A stretch of 64,000 bases of DNA from Amborella trichopoda (taxonomy: Eukaryota; Streptophyta; Magnoliopsida; Amborellales; Amborellaceae): positions 6,414,645 through 6,478,644 of the forward strand of contig NW_006495273.1 in the NCBI RefSeq assembly GCF_000471905.2, in the 5' to 3' direction. This document shows positions 22,691 through 36,004 of this stretch, one piece after another. How positions within the stretch are numbered: position 1 is the stretch's first letter; each line of letters opens with the position of its first letter. The notes under the pieces are model-generated. The model was not told the origin of the DNA. It saw nothing but the letters and a program-made list of their open reading frames with translations, and searched no databases. The position numbers and the translations under genes are program-made.

Positions 22691-25600
22691 AGTCATTTTT
22701 TAGTATCTTCGGTTGATGGTTATTATTTTTGTAATTCTTTTATGTGTATTTATGCGCTCTATACTATTTTAGTCAATTTAGGATATCAATAGGATGATGG
22801 TTATTATTTTATTACAGTATACTTGAGTCACGGCTTCAAACAACTAAGCAAATGTTATCTTTGTAAGATGATCAACTCTTTGTAGGATAGGCCTTGTTGC
22901 CTTCTGTTAGGGCTTTCTTTTATGATTTAATTGAGTTTATCAATTCTCCAGTTTTCTTCCTCCTATATATTTCTTGATGATTGCTTACAGTTTAACTAGT
23001 TTTGATTGGTTTTACTCAATTTTGTAATGCTCATTTTTTATGCTTCAGTTTATGGTATGCTTCTATGTATGTCCTCTTTACTATTTTAGTTATTTTAGGG
23101 TATTAATAGATGGTTATTATTTTATTTCAGTATACTTGAGTCATGACTTCAAATGTCTAAGCTAATCTAATCTCTATAAGATGATAAACTCTCTGTAAGA
23201 TAGGCCTTGTTCTTTTATGAGTCAAGTGAGTCTATCAATTCTCCAGTTTTCTCCCTCGAATTATTCTCTAGTATGTTTTTTGATGATTTCTTGCAGTTTA
23301 AACTAGTTTTGATTGGTCTTGCTCAGATTTGTAATGCTCATTTTTTATGCTTTAGTTTTTTGAATGCTTCTGTGTATTAATGCGCTCTTTACTATTTTTG
23401 TCATTTTAGGGTATCATAAGATGGTTATTTTTTTGTTCAGTATACTTGAGTGATGACTTCAAAAGTCTAAGCTAATGTAATCTCTGTAAGATGATCAAAC
23501 TCTCTGTAATATAGGCCTTATTGCCTTTTGTTAAGGCCTTCTTTTAATCTATCTATTGTACAGTTTTCTCCCTTCAATTATTCTCAGGTATGTTTTTTGA
23601 TGATTGCTTGCAGTTTAACTAGTTTTGATGGATTTCATTGACTCCTAATGCTATTGCGCTCATGCTGCCCTCTGACTCTCCTAGTGGTGATGTTGTTTTG
23701 TGGTATCAATTCGAGAGGTGTTCTTTTTGTTCAAGCATACCTAATAAGGTTTCATCACCATACTTCCGTTTCTGGCATGCTTATGTGTATTTATGCGCAG
23801 TATGGTGATGAAACCTTATTTCTCCACACACAATCACAAACTATACGTTCAGGTTACAATGGTTGTAATAGCAGCTCTCTAATCGATAACCAAGAAGAAA
23901 CAGAGTAATTTTCGATGCTTGAACAAAAGAACACCAACATGATACAACAATTTGAATAGAAGTAATCCACAATAGCTTAAGGATCAGAACGACATAGGCA
24001 ATAAATAAGCAGCAATGCTATTTTTATCATTTTAGGGTATCATAGGATGATGGTCATTATTTTTGTATTGCTTTTTTTTTATACTTCAGTTTTTGGCATA
24101 GGCTTCTATGAGTATTTCTGCTCTCTTTATTATTTTAGTCCTTTTAGGGTATCGTATGATGATGGTTATTATTTTATTTCAGTATGCTTAAATCTCTGCT
24201 TCAAAGGTTTATTTAATTGAGTTTATCAATTCTCCTGTTTTCTCCCGCCAATTATTCTCTAGTATATTTCTTGACGATTGCTTGCAGTTTTTATTTTATT
24301 CCTTTTTTATGCTTTAGTTTCTGGTTTGCTTTTCTATATGTATTTATGCACACTTTACAATTTAGTCATTTTAGGGTATCATAAGATGATGGTTATTATT
24401 TAGTTCGGTATACTTTAGTCGTGGCTTCAAATGTCTAAGCTAATGTAATATCTGTAAGATGATCAACTCTTTGTAAGATAAGCCTTGTTGCCTTCTGTTA
24501 GGGTATTCTTGTAGTCTATTAATTCTCCAGTTTTCTCCCACCAATTATTCTCTGCTATGTTTCCTAATGATTGCTCACAGTTTTATTAGTTTTGATGAGT
24601 TTCGTTGACTCCTAATGCTATTGCACTCGGGTTGCCTTCTGACTCTCCTCTTGGTGATGTTTTGTGAAGTTGGTAAAGAGGTGTTCGTTTTTTCAAATAT
24701 CGAAAAATTGCACTCTGATTCTTCTTGGTTGTCGATTGGAGAGCTATCATTGTAACCATTGTAACCGACTTGCTTCTATGTATATTTATGCGTAGTATGC
24801 TGATGAAACCTTATTAAGTATGGTGATGAAACATTATTCCTCTGCACATAAATAGCAAACTATAAAGTCAGGTTACAATGATTGCTCTCTAATCGATAAT
24901 GTAGAAGAAACATAGAGCAATTTTTTATGCTTGAACAAAAGAACACCAACATGATACAACAGTCTGAATAGAAGTAATCCACAATAGCTTAGGCATTAGA
25001 ACTTCATAGGATGATGGTTATTATTTTTGTAATGCTCCTTTTTTATGCTTCCATTTTTGGCATGCTTCTATTTGTATTTATACGATTTTTACTATTTTAG
25101 TCAGTTTAGGTTAACATAAGATGATGGTTATTAGTTTTGTAATGCTCCTTTTTTATGCTTCAGATTTTGGCATGCTTTTATGTGTATTTATTCGCTCCTT
25201 ACTATTTTAGTCATTTTAGGATATCATAGGATGATGGTTGTTATTTTATTTCAATTTACTTGAGTCATGACTTCAAAGGTCTAGCTAATGTAATCTTTGT
25301 AAGATGATCAACTTCTTTGGTGTGTTTCGTGATGATTGCTTGCAGCTTAATTAGTTTTGATTAGTCTTACTCAGATTCGTAATGCTCTTTTTTTATGCTT
25401 CAGTTTCTGGCATGCGTCGGTGTATTTATGTGCTCTTTACTATTTTAGTCAATTTAGGGGATAATAAGATGATGGTTATTATGTTATTTTGTGTATACTT
25501 GAGTCATGGCTTCAAAATACTTGAGTCATGGCTTCAAAGATAGGCCTTGTAAGATGATCAACTCTTTGTAAGATAGGCCTTGTTGCCTTCTATTAGGGCC

Positions 25601-25744
25601 TTCATTTAGTCTATCAATTCTTCTTTTACTCTATCAACTATCTGATATGTTTTTTGATGATTGCTTGCAGTTTCACTAGTGTCTCCTAATGCGAACACGG
25701 GCTGCCCTCTGACTCTTCTCTAGGTGATGTTGTTTTGTGAAGTT

Positions 25745-26175
25745 GGTAAAGAGGTGCTTTTTCTGTTCAAGCATCGAAACTTGCTCTCTGATTCTTCTTG
25801 GTTATTGATTAGAGAGCTATCATCATTGTAACCACTGTAACTTGACTTTATAATTTGTTGTGTGCGGAGGAATAAGGTTTCATCACCATACTTAATAAGG
25901 TTTCATCACCTTCCTTCAGTTCTGGCATGCTTCTATGTTTATTTATGCACTATATGGTGATGAAACCATATTCCTCTGTACACAGTAGCAAACTATAAAG
26001 GTAAGGTACAATGGTTACAATGATAGCTGTCAAATCTATAGCTAAGAAGAAACAAAGAGCAATTTTTGATGCTTGAACAAAAGAACACCAACATGATACA
26101 ACAATCTGAATAGAAGTAATCCACAATAGCTAAGGCATCAGAACTGCATTGGCTGAATAACAACAATGCTCTTTT
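25745..26175. repeat. Foldback within the array
   Basis: Forward arm about 25745-25920, reverse arm about 25955-26175, with the same block order as the foldback at 22.3 kb. Shared landmarks are AAGGTTTCATCACCATAC and, inverted, TATGGTGATGAAACC. Confidence 0.8.
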
Positions 26176-27499
26176 TAGGGTATCATAAGATGATGGTTAT
26201 TATTTTTGTAATGCTCATTTTTTATGCTTCAGTTTCTGACGTGCTTCTGTGTGTTTTTATGCGCTCTTTACTATTTTAGTCATTTTATGATATCAATAAG
26301 ATGATAGTTATTATTTTATTTCCGTATACTTGAGTTACGACTTTAAAGGTCTATGCTAATGTTTTCTCTGTAAAATGATCAACTCTCTATAAGATAGGAT
26401 TTGTTGCCTTCTTTTAGGGCCTTCTTTTATGATTTAATTGAGTTTATCAATTCTCCAATTGTCTCTAGTATGGTTCTTGATGATTGCTTGCAGTTTGACT
26501 AGTTTTGATTGATCTTACTCAGATTCGTAATGCTCCTTTTTTATGCTTAAGTTTCTGGCCTACTTCTATGTGTATTTACGCGCTCTTTACTATTTTATTT
26601 ATTTTAGGGTATCATAAGATGATGGTTGTTATTATATACCCTAAAAGAACTAAAATAGAATTGCATTGTTGTTGTTTAGCCTATGCATTTCTGATGCCTA
26701 AGCTATTGTGGATTACTTCTATTCAAATTGTTGTAACGGTGATCTTTTTTTTCAAGCAACGAAAATTGCTCTTTGTTTCTTCTTGGTTATTGATTAGAGA
26801 GAGAGCTATCATTGTCACCATTGTGACTTGACTTTATAATCGGAAGATCGTTATTATTTTTGTAATGCTCCTTTTTTATGCTTCAGTTCTGGCATGTTTT
26901 TTTTTTGTATTTATGTGCTCTTTACTCTTTTAGTCATTTTAGGGTATCAATGGGATGATGGTTATCATTTTATTTCAGTATACTTGAGTGGCTTTAAAAG
27001 TCTAAGCTAATGTCATCTCTGTAAGGCCTTGTTGCCTTCTGTTTGGGCCTTCTTTTATTATTCAATTGAGTCTATCAATTCTTATGTTTTCTCCCTCCAA
27101 TTATTCTTTGGTTTCTTGATGATTGCTTGCAGTTTAACTAGTTTTGATGGGTCTTACTCAGATTTGTAATGCTCCTTTTTTATGCTTCAGTTTCTGGCAT
27201 GCTTTTATGTGCTCTTTACTATTTTTGCCATTTTAGGCTATCCTAAGATGGTGGTTATTATTTTATTTATGTAATCTCTGTATGATGAACTCTTTTTAAG
27301 ATAGGCCTTGTTGCCTTTTGTTGGGGCCTTCTTTTTGTCTAGCAATTCTCCAATTTTCTTGCTCCAATTATTCTTTGGTATGTTTCTTGACGATTGCTTC
27401 TTGCAGCTTAACTAGTTTTGATGGATTACGTTGACTCTTAATGCTATTGCACTCGGGTTGCCCCCTGACTCTCCTCTCAGTGATGTTGTTTTTGAAGTT

Positions 27500-27890
27500 G
27501 GTAAAGAGGTGTTCTTTTTTGTTCAAGTTTCGAAAATTGATCTATGATTTTTCTTGATTATCAATTAGAGAGCTATCACTGTAACCATTGTAACCTGGCT
27601 TTATAGGTTGCTATTGTGTGTAAAAGAATAAGGTTTCATCACTATACTGCGCATAAATATACATAGAAGCACGCTTGAAACTGAAATATGGTGAGGAAAC
27701 CTTATTAAGTATGGTGATGAAACCTTATTCCTCTGCACACAATAACATACTTTAATAATATCAGGTTACAATGGTTACAATTATAACCCTCTAATCGATA
27801 ACTAAAAAAGAGAGTAATTTTCGATGCTTGAACAAAAAAACATCAACATGATACAACATTCTGAATAGAAGTAATCAACAATAGCTTAGT
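27500..27890. repeat. Foldback within the array
   Basis: Forward arm about 27505-27650 and reverse arm about 27690-27890. Between them is a short piece, TGCGCATAAATATACATAGA, itself the reverse complement of the TCTATGTGTATTTATGCGC block found in every unit, so the turn of the hairpin lies inside a unit. Confidence 0.8.
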
Positions 27891-28049
27891 TTTCTTCCGT
27901 TTTCTCCCTCCAATTATTCTCTAGTATGTTTTTTGATGATTGCTTGTAAGTTTAACTAGTTTTGATGGATTTCGTTGAATCCTAATGCTATTGCACTCGA
28001 GATGCTCTTTAACTGTCCTCACTCGGTGATGTTGTTTTGTGAAGTTTGT

Positions 28050-28450
28050 AAAGAGGTGTTCTTTTTGTTCAAGCATCAAAAATTTATTTTTGATTATTCT
28101 TGGTTATCGATTAGAGAGCTATTATTGTAACTATTATAATCTGACTTTATAGTTTCCTATGTACGGAGGAATAATGTTTCATCACCATACTGCGCTTAAA
28201 TAGAAGCATGCTAGAAACTGAAGTATGGTGATAAAACCTTATTAAGTGTGGTGATGAAAGCTTATTCATCTGCACCAGTAAATTATAAAGTCAGGTTAGA
28301 ATGGTTACATTGATAACTCTTTAATCGATAACCAAGAAGAAACAGAGAGCAATTTTCGATGCTTGAACAAAAGAACACCAACATAATACATAAGTAATCC
28401 ACAATAGCTTAGGGATCAGAATGGCATAGGCTAAATAAACAGCAACAATA
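28050..28450. repeat. Foldback within the array
   Basis: Forward arm about 28055-28190 and reverse arm about 28220-28450. The reverse arm ends with the inverted GCATAGGCTAAATAAACAGC block and then returns to forward-strand unit sequence. Confidence 0.8.
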
Positions 28451-31079
28451 CGATTCTATTTTAGCCATTTTAGGGTATCATAGGATGATGGTTATTATTC
28501 TTGAAATGCTCATTTTTTATGCTTTAGTTTTTGACATGCTTCTATGTGTATTTATGCGCTCTTTACTATTTTAGTCATTTTAGGGTATTATCATAGGGTG
28601 ATGGTTATTATTTTATTTTAGTATACTTGAGCCACGGATTCAAAGGTCTAAGCTAATGTAATCTCTGTACAATAGGCCTTGTTGCCTTCTGTTAGGGCCT
28701 CTTTCTTTTATGATTTAATTGAGTCTATCAATTCTCCAGTTTTCTCTCGCCAATTATTCTCTGATATATTTGTTGATGATTGCTTGTAGTTTAACTTGTT
28801 TACATTGGTCTTACTTAGATTTGTAATGCTCCTTTTTTATGCTTCAGTTTCTGGCTTGCTTTTACTATTTTAGTCATTTTAGTGTGTCATAAGATGATGG
28901 TTATTATTTTATTTTGAGTATACTTCAGTCGTGGCTTCAAAAGCCTTGTTGCCTTCTGTTAGGGCCTTCTTTTAGTCCATCAATTATTCAGTTTTTGCTG
29001 ACCAAATGTTTTCTGCTTGCAGTTTTACTAGTTTTGATGGATTTCGTTGACTCCTAATCCCTTTGACTCTCCTCTAACTGATGTTGTTTTGTGAAGCCAA
29101 TAAAGCAACGCTCTTTTATTCAAGCATCGAAAATTGCACTCTGATTCTTCTTGATTACAAGATTTTGGCATGCTTCGATGTGTATTTATGCGCATTATGG
29201 TACTGAAACCTTATTCCTCCGCACACAACAGCAAATTATAAAGTCAGGCTACAATGGTTACAATGATAGCACTCTAATCAGTAACCAAGAAGAAACTGAG
29301 AGCAATTTTCGATGCTTGAACAAAAGTAATACACAATAGCTTAGGCATCAGAACTACTGCATAGGCTAAATAAACAGCAACAATGCAAATTCTATGTTTG
29401 TCATTTTTGGGTATCATAGGCTGAGGGTTATTTTTTTTGCAATGCTCCTTTTTTTATGCTTCTGTTTTTGGCATGCTTCTATTCTTATTTATGAGCTCCT
29501 TACTATTTTAGTCATTTTTCTGTCATTTTAGGGTATCTACGGTTATTATTTTATTTCTGTATACTTGAGTATCTATGATTATTATTATATATTTTAGGGT
29601 AGCTAATGTAATCTCTATAAGATGATCAACTCTCTGTAAGATAGACCTTGTTGCTTTCTTTTACGGCCTTCTTTTATGATTTAATTCTATCATAATTTAT
29701 CAATTCTCCAGTTTTCTCCCTCAAATTATTCTCTGGAATGTTTCTTAGTGATTGCTTGCATTTTAACTAGTTTTGATTGGTCTTACTCTAATTTGTAATG
29801 CTCCTTTTTTATCCTTCAGTTTATGGCATGCATCTATATGTATTTATGCGCTCTTTACTATTTTTGTTATTTTAGGGTATCATAAGGTTATTAATTTATT
29901 TTGAGTATACTTGAGTGATGGCTTCAATGGTCTAAGCTAATGTATTCTCTGTAAGATGATCAACTCTTTGTAAAATAGGCCTTGTTGCCTTGTTAGGGCC
30001 TTCTTTTTAGTCTTTCAATTCTCCAGTTTGTGCCCTGCAATTATTTTCTGACATGTTTCGTGATGATTGCTTGCAGTGTCACTATTGCACTTGGGCTGTC
30101 ATCTGACTCTCCTTTAGGTGATGTTGTTTTGTGGAGTTGGTAAAGAGGTTCTTTTTGTCCACGCATCGAAAATTGCTCTCTGATTATTGTTGGTTATCAA
30201 TTAGAGTGCTATCATTGTAACCATTGTAACCTAACTTTATTGTTTAGTGTGCGGAGGAATAAGGTTTCATCACCATACTTCATATTCAGGCATGCGCTCT
30301 TTACTATTTCATCACCATACTATGTGTATTTATGCGCTTTTTACTATTTTAGTCATTTTAGGGTATCATAGGATGATGATGGTTATTATTTTTGTAATGC
30401 TCCTTTTTTATGCTTCAGTTTTTCGCTTGCTTCTATGTGTATTTATGCGATTTTTACTATTTTAGTCATTTTAGGGTATCATAGGATGATGGTTATTATT
30501 TTATTTTAGTATACTTGAGTCACAGCTTCTAAGTTCTAAGCTAATGTAATATAAGATGATCAACTCTCTGTAAGATAGGCCTTGTTGCATTTTGTTGGGG
30601 CCTTCTTTTATGATTTAATTGAGTCTATCAATTCTCTAGTATATTTCTTGATGATTGCTTGCAATTTAACAAGTTTTGATTAGGCTTACTCATATTTGTA
30701 ATGCACTTTTTTTATGCTTCAGTTTTTGGCATGCTTTATACCTGTATTTATGCGCTCTTTAATATTTTAGTCATTTTAGGGTATTATAAGATGATGGTTA
30801 TTATTTTATTTCAGTATACTTGAATTAAGGCTTCAAAGGTCTAAGCTAATGTAATCTCTGTAAGATGATCAACTCTCTGTAAGATAGGCCTTGCTGCCTT
30901 CTGTTCGGGCCTTATTTTAGTTTATAAATTCTCCAGTTTTCTCCCTCAAATTATTCTCTGGTATGTTTGTGGTTATTATTTTATTTCAATATACTTGGGT
31001 CACGGCTTGCAGTTTAACTAGTTTTGATGCATTTCGTTGACTCGTGCTATTGCACTCGTGCTGCCCTCCGACTCTCCTC

Positions 31080-31666
31080 TAGGTGATGTTGTTTTGTTCA
31101 AGCACCATACTGCGCATAAATACACTTAGAAGCATGCCAAAAACTGAAGTGATGAAACCTTATTCCTCCGCACACAATAGCAAACTATAAAGTTTGTTAC
31201 AACGGCTACAATGATAGCTCTCTAATCGATAACCAAGAAGAATCAGATACCAATTTTCCAAGCTTGAACAAAAAGAACACTTCTTTACCAACTTCACAAA
31301 ACAACATCACCTAGAGGAGAGTCAGCGGGTAGCCCCAGTGTAATAGCAATAGGAGTCAACGAAATCCATCAAAACTAGTTAAACTGCAAGTAGTCATCAA
31401 GAAACATACCAGAAAATAATTGGAGGGAGAAAATAGGAAAATTGATAGACTAAAAGAAGGCCCTAACAGAAAGGCAACAATGCCTATCTTACTGAGATTC
31501 TTAGACCTTTGAAGCCGTGACTCAAGCCGTGACTCAAGTATACATAGTATAAGAATAAACATATCACAATATCCGATGCTTGAACAAAAAGCACACCAAC
31601 ATGATACAACAATTTGAGTATAAGTAATCCCAATAGCTTAGGCATCAGAACTCCATAGGCTAATGA
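31080..31666 (-). repeat. Terminal inverted arm of the array
   Basis: From about 31110 to 31560 the array sequence is on the opposite strand. It runs back through the hairpin arm, then through AACTAGTTAAACTGCAAG and the GAAGCCGTGACTCAAG block, much further than the inverted parts of other units. It is then cut at 31666 by the LTR of the Ty3 element. Confidence 0.8.
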
Positions 31667-32086
31667 TGCAGGGAGAGAATAAAACCAGAAAATTGACAAT
31701 AAAAAGACGAAAGGTTAAGAGAAAAATACCCTCTCTCAAAGGTCTGCAAGGGAATCCACCCTCAAAATAATCTCTTTCAAGAGACCAATTTTTATTCAAT
31801 TCATAGACTGATTTACAATGAAAGAAGATGTCCCTTTAAATAGACTAAAAAGACAACTAATAAAAAACTTTTCTCTACACCTATCTCTATTTTCTCTCTC
31901 TCATATCCACAGGCTTCTAGATAGCCACGTTTTCCCTCTCATGTTTTACCCAAAAAAGACCTCTCAAGTTGGTTATTGTTGATAAAGATAAACTCTCTTT
32001 TAAATTTACCCTTATCCTAATTATATCTCTCAAACTAACCCAATCGATACAAGATAAATACAATATAAACTCTAAATCGCCCTGCA
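31667..32086 (-). repeat. 3' LTR of the Ty3 element
   Basis: About 420 bp bounded by the short inverted repeat TGCAGGG (31667) and CCCTGCA (32086). It lies directly after the polyprotein end, with a TATTTAAA-like element near 31835 (minus) as a possible promoter. The second LTR is not in the window, so the ends rest on the inverted repeat and position. Confidence 0.65.
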
Positions 32087-32149
32087 CACTCCCTAAACAA
32101 AAGAATAATTAAAATAATCCTAATAAATAACCTTAATAATTTCCTCTTA

Positions 32150-35100
32150 TTACGTTATTGCCCTTTCTTTCCCTCTTGGGTTCTGCGACCCTTCTTTGGC
32201 CCAGTCACGAAGGGGCATGGCTGCATCATTCCCCCCCAGTTGAAAGGAACTCAACTCCGGCGAGTTGGCTTCGGTATATATGCGATATAAGTCTGGATCC
32301 ACTCTTTTGAACTCTGGCAAAGAAATCCACGTGCTATCAGAGTATGGCCTGCCCTTCCATTTGATTAGAAATTGGCAACAGGAACCCTTTTGAGTTTGAA
32401 AGCTTTCAGTCTTCAAAACTTGCTCAATTTCATCATCTTTCTTCCTTGGTGATTTCTTCATCATATCAACTACATCTTCTGTGACTTCTAGAGGGTCTCC
32501 GTGAAACTCAAATAAGTCAGCAAATATCGGAGAGATTCCAATGCCTTTGGTAATTTTACCTTACATGCATTGTTCCCATATTGCTTCAAGATGTGGCAAG
32601 GACCTACTTTCTAGGACTTGAGTTTATTATAGGTTCCCAACGGAAACCTTTCCTTTCGTAAATACACCATTACTAAGTCACCCTCCTTGAAAATATTCTC
32701 TCTTCTATGCTCATTTGAGGCTTTTTGATACTTTGCATTGCTCTCCTCAATTTTCTTCTTGATTTGGGCTTGCAAATCTCGAATATGCTCAGCAAAAGTA
32801 TTGACATCATCACTTATCTTGCCTGGCATGGGTAATGGCACTAGGTCCAACACACGATTAGGCGTCCACCCATTAACAATCTCAAATGGTGATTTTCTTG
32901 TAGATCGATTTATTGAACTGTTGTAAGCAAACTCAACCTGAGGCAAAGCGAGGTTTCACTGAGATATGTTATCACCAACAATACTCCTCAAGAGGTTACC
33001 AAGGCTCTTATTCACTACTTCGGTCTGCCCATCTGTTTGAGGATGATATGCATTAGAAAATTGAAGTTTGGTTCCCATGCGCTTCCATAAAGTGTGCCAA
33101 AAATGACTTAAAAATTTTGTATCCCTATCAGATGTAATAGACTTAGGAATACCATGTAGCCTTACAATATCTTTGAAAAAGAGATTCGCGATATGTGTAG
33201 CATCCATAGTTCTTCTACAAGGAATAAAATGTGCCATTTGGAAAATCGATCAACAACAACAAAAATAGAGTCCATACCTCGTGTGGTAGGTGGAAGTCCA
33301 AGTCAAAATCCATAGAAATATCAACCCATGGGGTATCTGGAACAGGAAGAGGAGTGTAAATACCTGTATTTTGTGTGTGACCTTTAGATACTCGGCAAGT
33401 TCGACATCGGGTCACAAATCGATCAACATCTCGTCGCATACGTGGCCAAAAATAATGTTCCCCAACCATAGCCATAGTTTTGTCATTCCTAAAGTGTCCA
33501 CCGAAGTCCCCACTATGAAGCTCTATGATTATCTTCTCCCTTAAGGAGCAATCAGGTATACATAACCGCACACCTTTAAATAAATAACCATCATGCATGA
33601 GATACTCACCCATAGGGTCTCACTCATCAACATACCTTTCAAGGACCTTGCTGAAAATTGGATCAACTTTATATTGATCTTTTGTCACTTCAAACCCAAC
33701 ACTTCCATAGACAAAGTTCTAAGCAACACTACCCTTCTACTTAAAGCATCAGCTGCCTTATTTTGGGTTCCAGCCTTGTGCTTTAATAGGAAGGTGTATT
33801 CTTGAAGGAAGGCCATCCACTTAGCATGTCGTGCATACAACTTTTTTTGGGAACTCAAATACCGGAGTGCTTCATGATCTGAGTATAGAACAAACTCTCT
33901 ATGAATCAGGTAGTGCCTCTAGTAGCGTAAGGCTTGCACCACTGCATAAAACTCAAGGTCATAAACCGAATACTTCTTAGGTGCATCATTCAATTTCTCT
34001 CACTAAAGAAGGTCATTGGTCGTCCCTCTTGACTTAGAACTGCCCCTATACCTACATTTGATGCATCGATTTCAATCTCAAACACCATAAAAAAATCTGG
34101 TAAGGCAGGTACTGGTGCGTGCATCATCTTTTGTTTAATTAAAGTGAAGCTCTTTTCAGCAGCGGGATTCCATGAAAACTTTCTAGCTCTCATACAATCA
34201 GTCACTGGTGCTATTAGAGTGCTGAAATTTTTGATAAATCGAAGATAAAAGGTAGCTAAGCCATGAAAAGAACGCACCTCAGTGAGTGACTTTGGCACCG
34301 GCCACTCAATTATAGCATTCACTTTTCTTGATCCACCTTAATTCCCTCAGATGAAACAACATACCCCCAGACAGACAACATTGTTTGTCATAAATGAGCA
34401 TTTTTTCAAATTCACAATAAGTGATTCCTTCCTTAGCACATCAGAAACTTGTTTCAAGTGGTTAAGATGATCATGTGGGTTAGTATTAAAAATCAAGATA
34501 TCATCAAAATAAATCACAACAAATTTACTAATAAAAGGACGAAGTACCTCAGTCATTAGGCGTATGAATGTACTTGATGCATTAGAAAGGCCGAATGGCA
34601 TCACAAGCCACTCATATAGTCCATCTCGAGTTTTGAAAGTGGTTTTCCATTCATCTCCATGTCGAATCCGAATTTGATGGTACCCACTCCTTAAATCAAT
34701 CTCTGAGAAAACCTTGGCTCCATTAAGCATATTTAACATATCATCGAGCCTAGGTATGGAAAATCGGTACTTGATTTTGATTTTTGTTGAGTGCCTAATC
34801 GTCCACGCACATCCTCCATGACCCATCTTTTTTTGAAGTTAGTAATGCAGGGACGGCACATGGTGACATGCTTTCTCTAAGCAATCCCTTTTTAAGCAAT
34901 GCGACAACTTGTCTGTGCAACTCCTCATGTTCCATGGGGCTCATTCGATAATGGGCCAAATTTGATAGGTTAGATCCGTGCACCAAGTCAATGTGATGCT
35001 GAATATTTCTCATTGGATGAAGACCATCAGGTAATTCTTCAAGCATCAAATTTTTATACTTATCAAGTACAGGTTCAAGAGACCTAAGAATTGCAGTCGG

Positions 35101-35391
35101 TGCAGAATTTTCTTTTGCAACCAATACATAAATCACATCCATATCCTTGCTGTCCCCTTTTAATTTTTGAACATTAAGCAACTTTGAACCCTCCTCTTTA
35201 GTGGATTTGGATGTAGGAAGTTGCTTCATAGGATGGACGTATTATATTAATACCATCCTTAACAAAAGATTAAGTGTTTGACCTAGTTTTATGCACCATA
35301 TCATGATCATAAAGCCATGGTCTACCAAGTAATATGTGTCATGCATCCATAGGTGCTCCATCACACCACACTTTATCTTTATAATTAGCAC
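32150..35391 (-). pseudogene. Ty3 chromovirus pol: RT, RNase H, integrase, chromodomain (broken)
   Basis: On the minus strand: a linker with DACHILLGRPW (about 35340-35310); reverse transcriptase 35229-34347 with [16 protein letters not shown] and catalytic Y-F-D-D; RNase H from about 34080 ([17 protein letters not shown]) to 33800 (NKAADALSRR); integrase with an HHCC zinc-binding region (33613-33400, H..H then C-R-T-C), a D-D-E core including SDRDTKF and [12 protein letters not shown] (33237-32956), and a C-terminal domain (32946-32611); then a chromodomain-like segment (32464-32250, FLIKWKGRPYSDSTWI). Breaks: frameshifts near 34810, 34340, 33990, 33230 and 32950, and loss of frame near 32560. 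Chromodomains are thought to direct integration to heterochromatin. Confidence 0.9.
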
Positions 35392-36004
35392 CAATGGTTT
35401 AAAAAGCGGATCGGTGACCAGGATCGGGCACCTCAAAAACCGATTCGGATCGGTGAATCGGCGATCCTGATAGGGAATCGGGTGAATCGATCAGAATAAA
35501 GCTTCAAAAAAATCCGAAAAAATTATTAAAATTCATTATAAATATTGTTTTTTAGGAATTCAATAAGAAATGAAGGTACTCCATTAAGAATTTTCATGTT
35601 TTTGCATGAATATACGAATATTGATATGTTCTTTCCCTGCATGAACTACTATTCAGCATTTAATTTACTTCACACAAAAGGATAAACATAGAATTATCAT
35701 GGAATAAGTATATCAACATACATGGACTACAATAAAGCATACAATTAGTAACATACGATCTAAAAATAAAATGACAAACGATGTTGTTGTTCTTCTTGGT
35801 CACGTTGGTGCCATTGATTGAATTCGTTTGACAATTCATTGATTCGATCTAAAAACGAATCATCGATATTAGCAAGCGTCTGACTATATCCAAATCCCTG
35901 AGTGTTAGTGTTTTGTTGTGTTCCCAATCCAAAATCCCCGAAGCTTGTCCATCCTTCACGCTCACCTACACTGTCGTGCTCATCCCTACACTGTTGCTAT
36001 TGGG

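Larger units (their letters stand above)
9040..31666 (+). repeat. Long degenerate tandem array with embedded foldbacks (interrupted)
   Basis: One set of sequence blocks recurs from about 9040 to 31666. A marker block, CTCTGTAAGATAGGCCTTGT, appears in recognisable form near 9150, 9750, 10570, 10877, 17815, 18345, 19345, 21315, 22875, 23190, 23505, 24470, 25565, 26390, 27295, 29635, 29970, 30565 and 30880, with weaker copies between; I count roughly 25 by eye. Short units are about 315 bp. Longer units of 0.7-1.1 kb add a second half (GATTTCGTTGAC, GCACTCGGGCTGCC, GAGGTGTTCTTTTTGTTCAAGC, GGTTATCGATTAGAGAGC) followed by its reverse complement. Copies differ by many substitutions and indels, so the array is old or evolves without homogenisation. 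Frames within it are short and change from copy to copy, so no protein is inferred. No known satellite or transposon family was recognised. Confidence 0.9.

Noticed and set aside
9286-31562. Recurring small frames with similar peptides along the array
   Set aside because: Lengths and frames differ from unit to unit, with indels not in multiples of three. They follow from repetition.
31667-32086. Treating the LTR as evidence of insertion into the array with a 5-bp target duplication
   Set aside because: The other end of the element is truncated, so the duplication cannot be checked.
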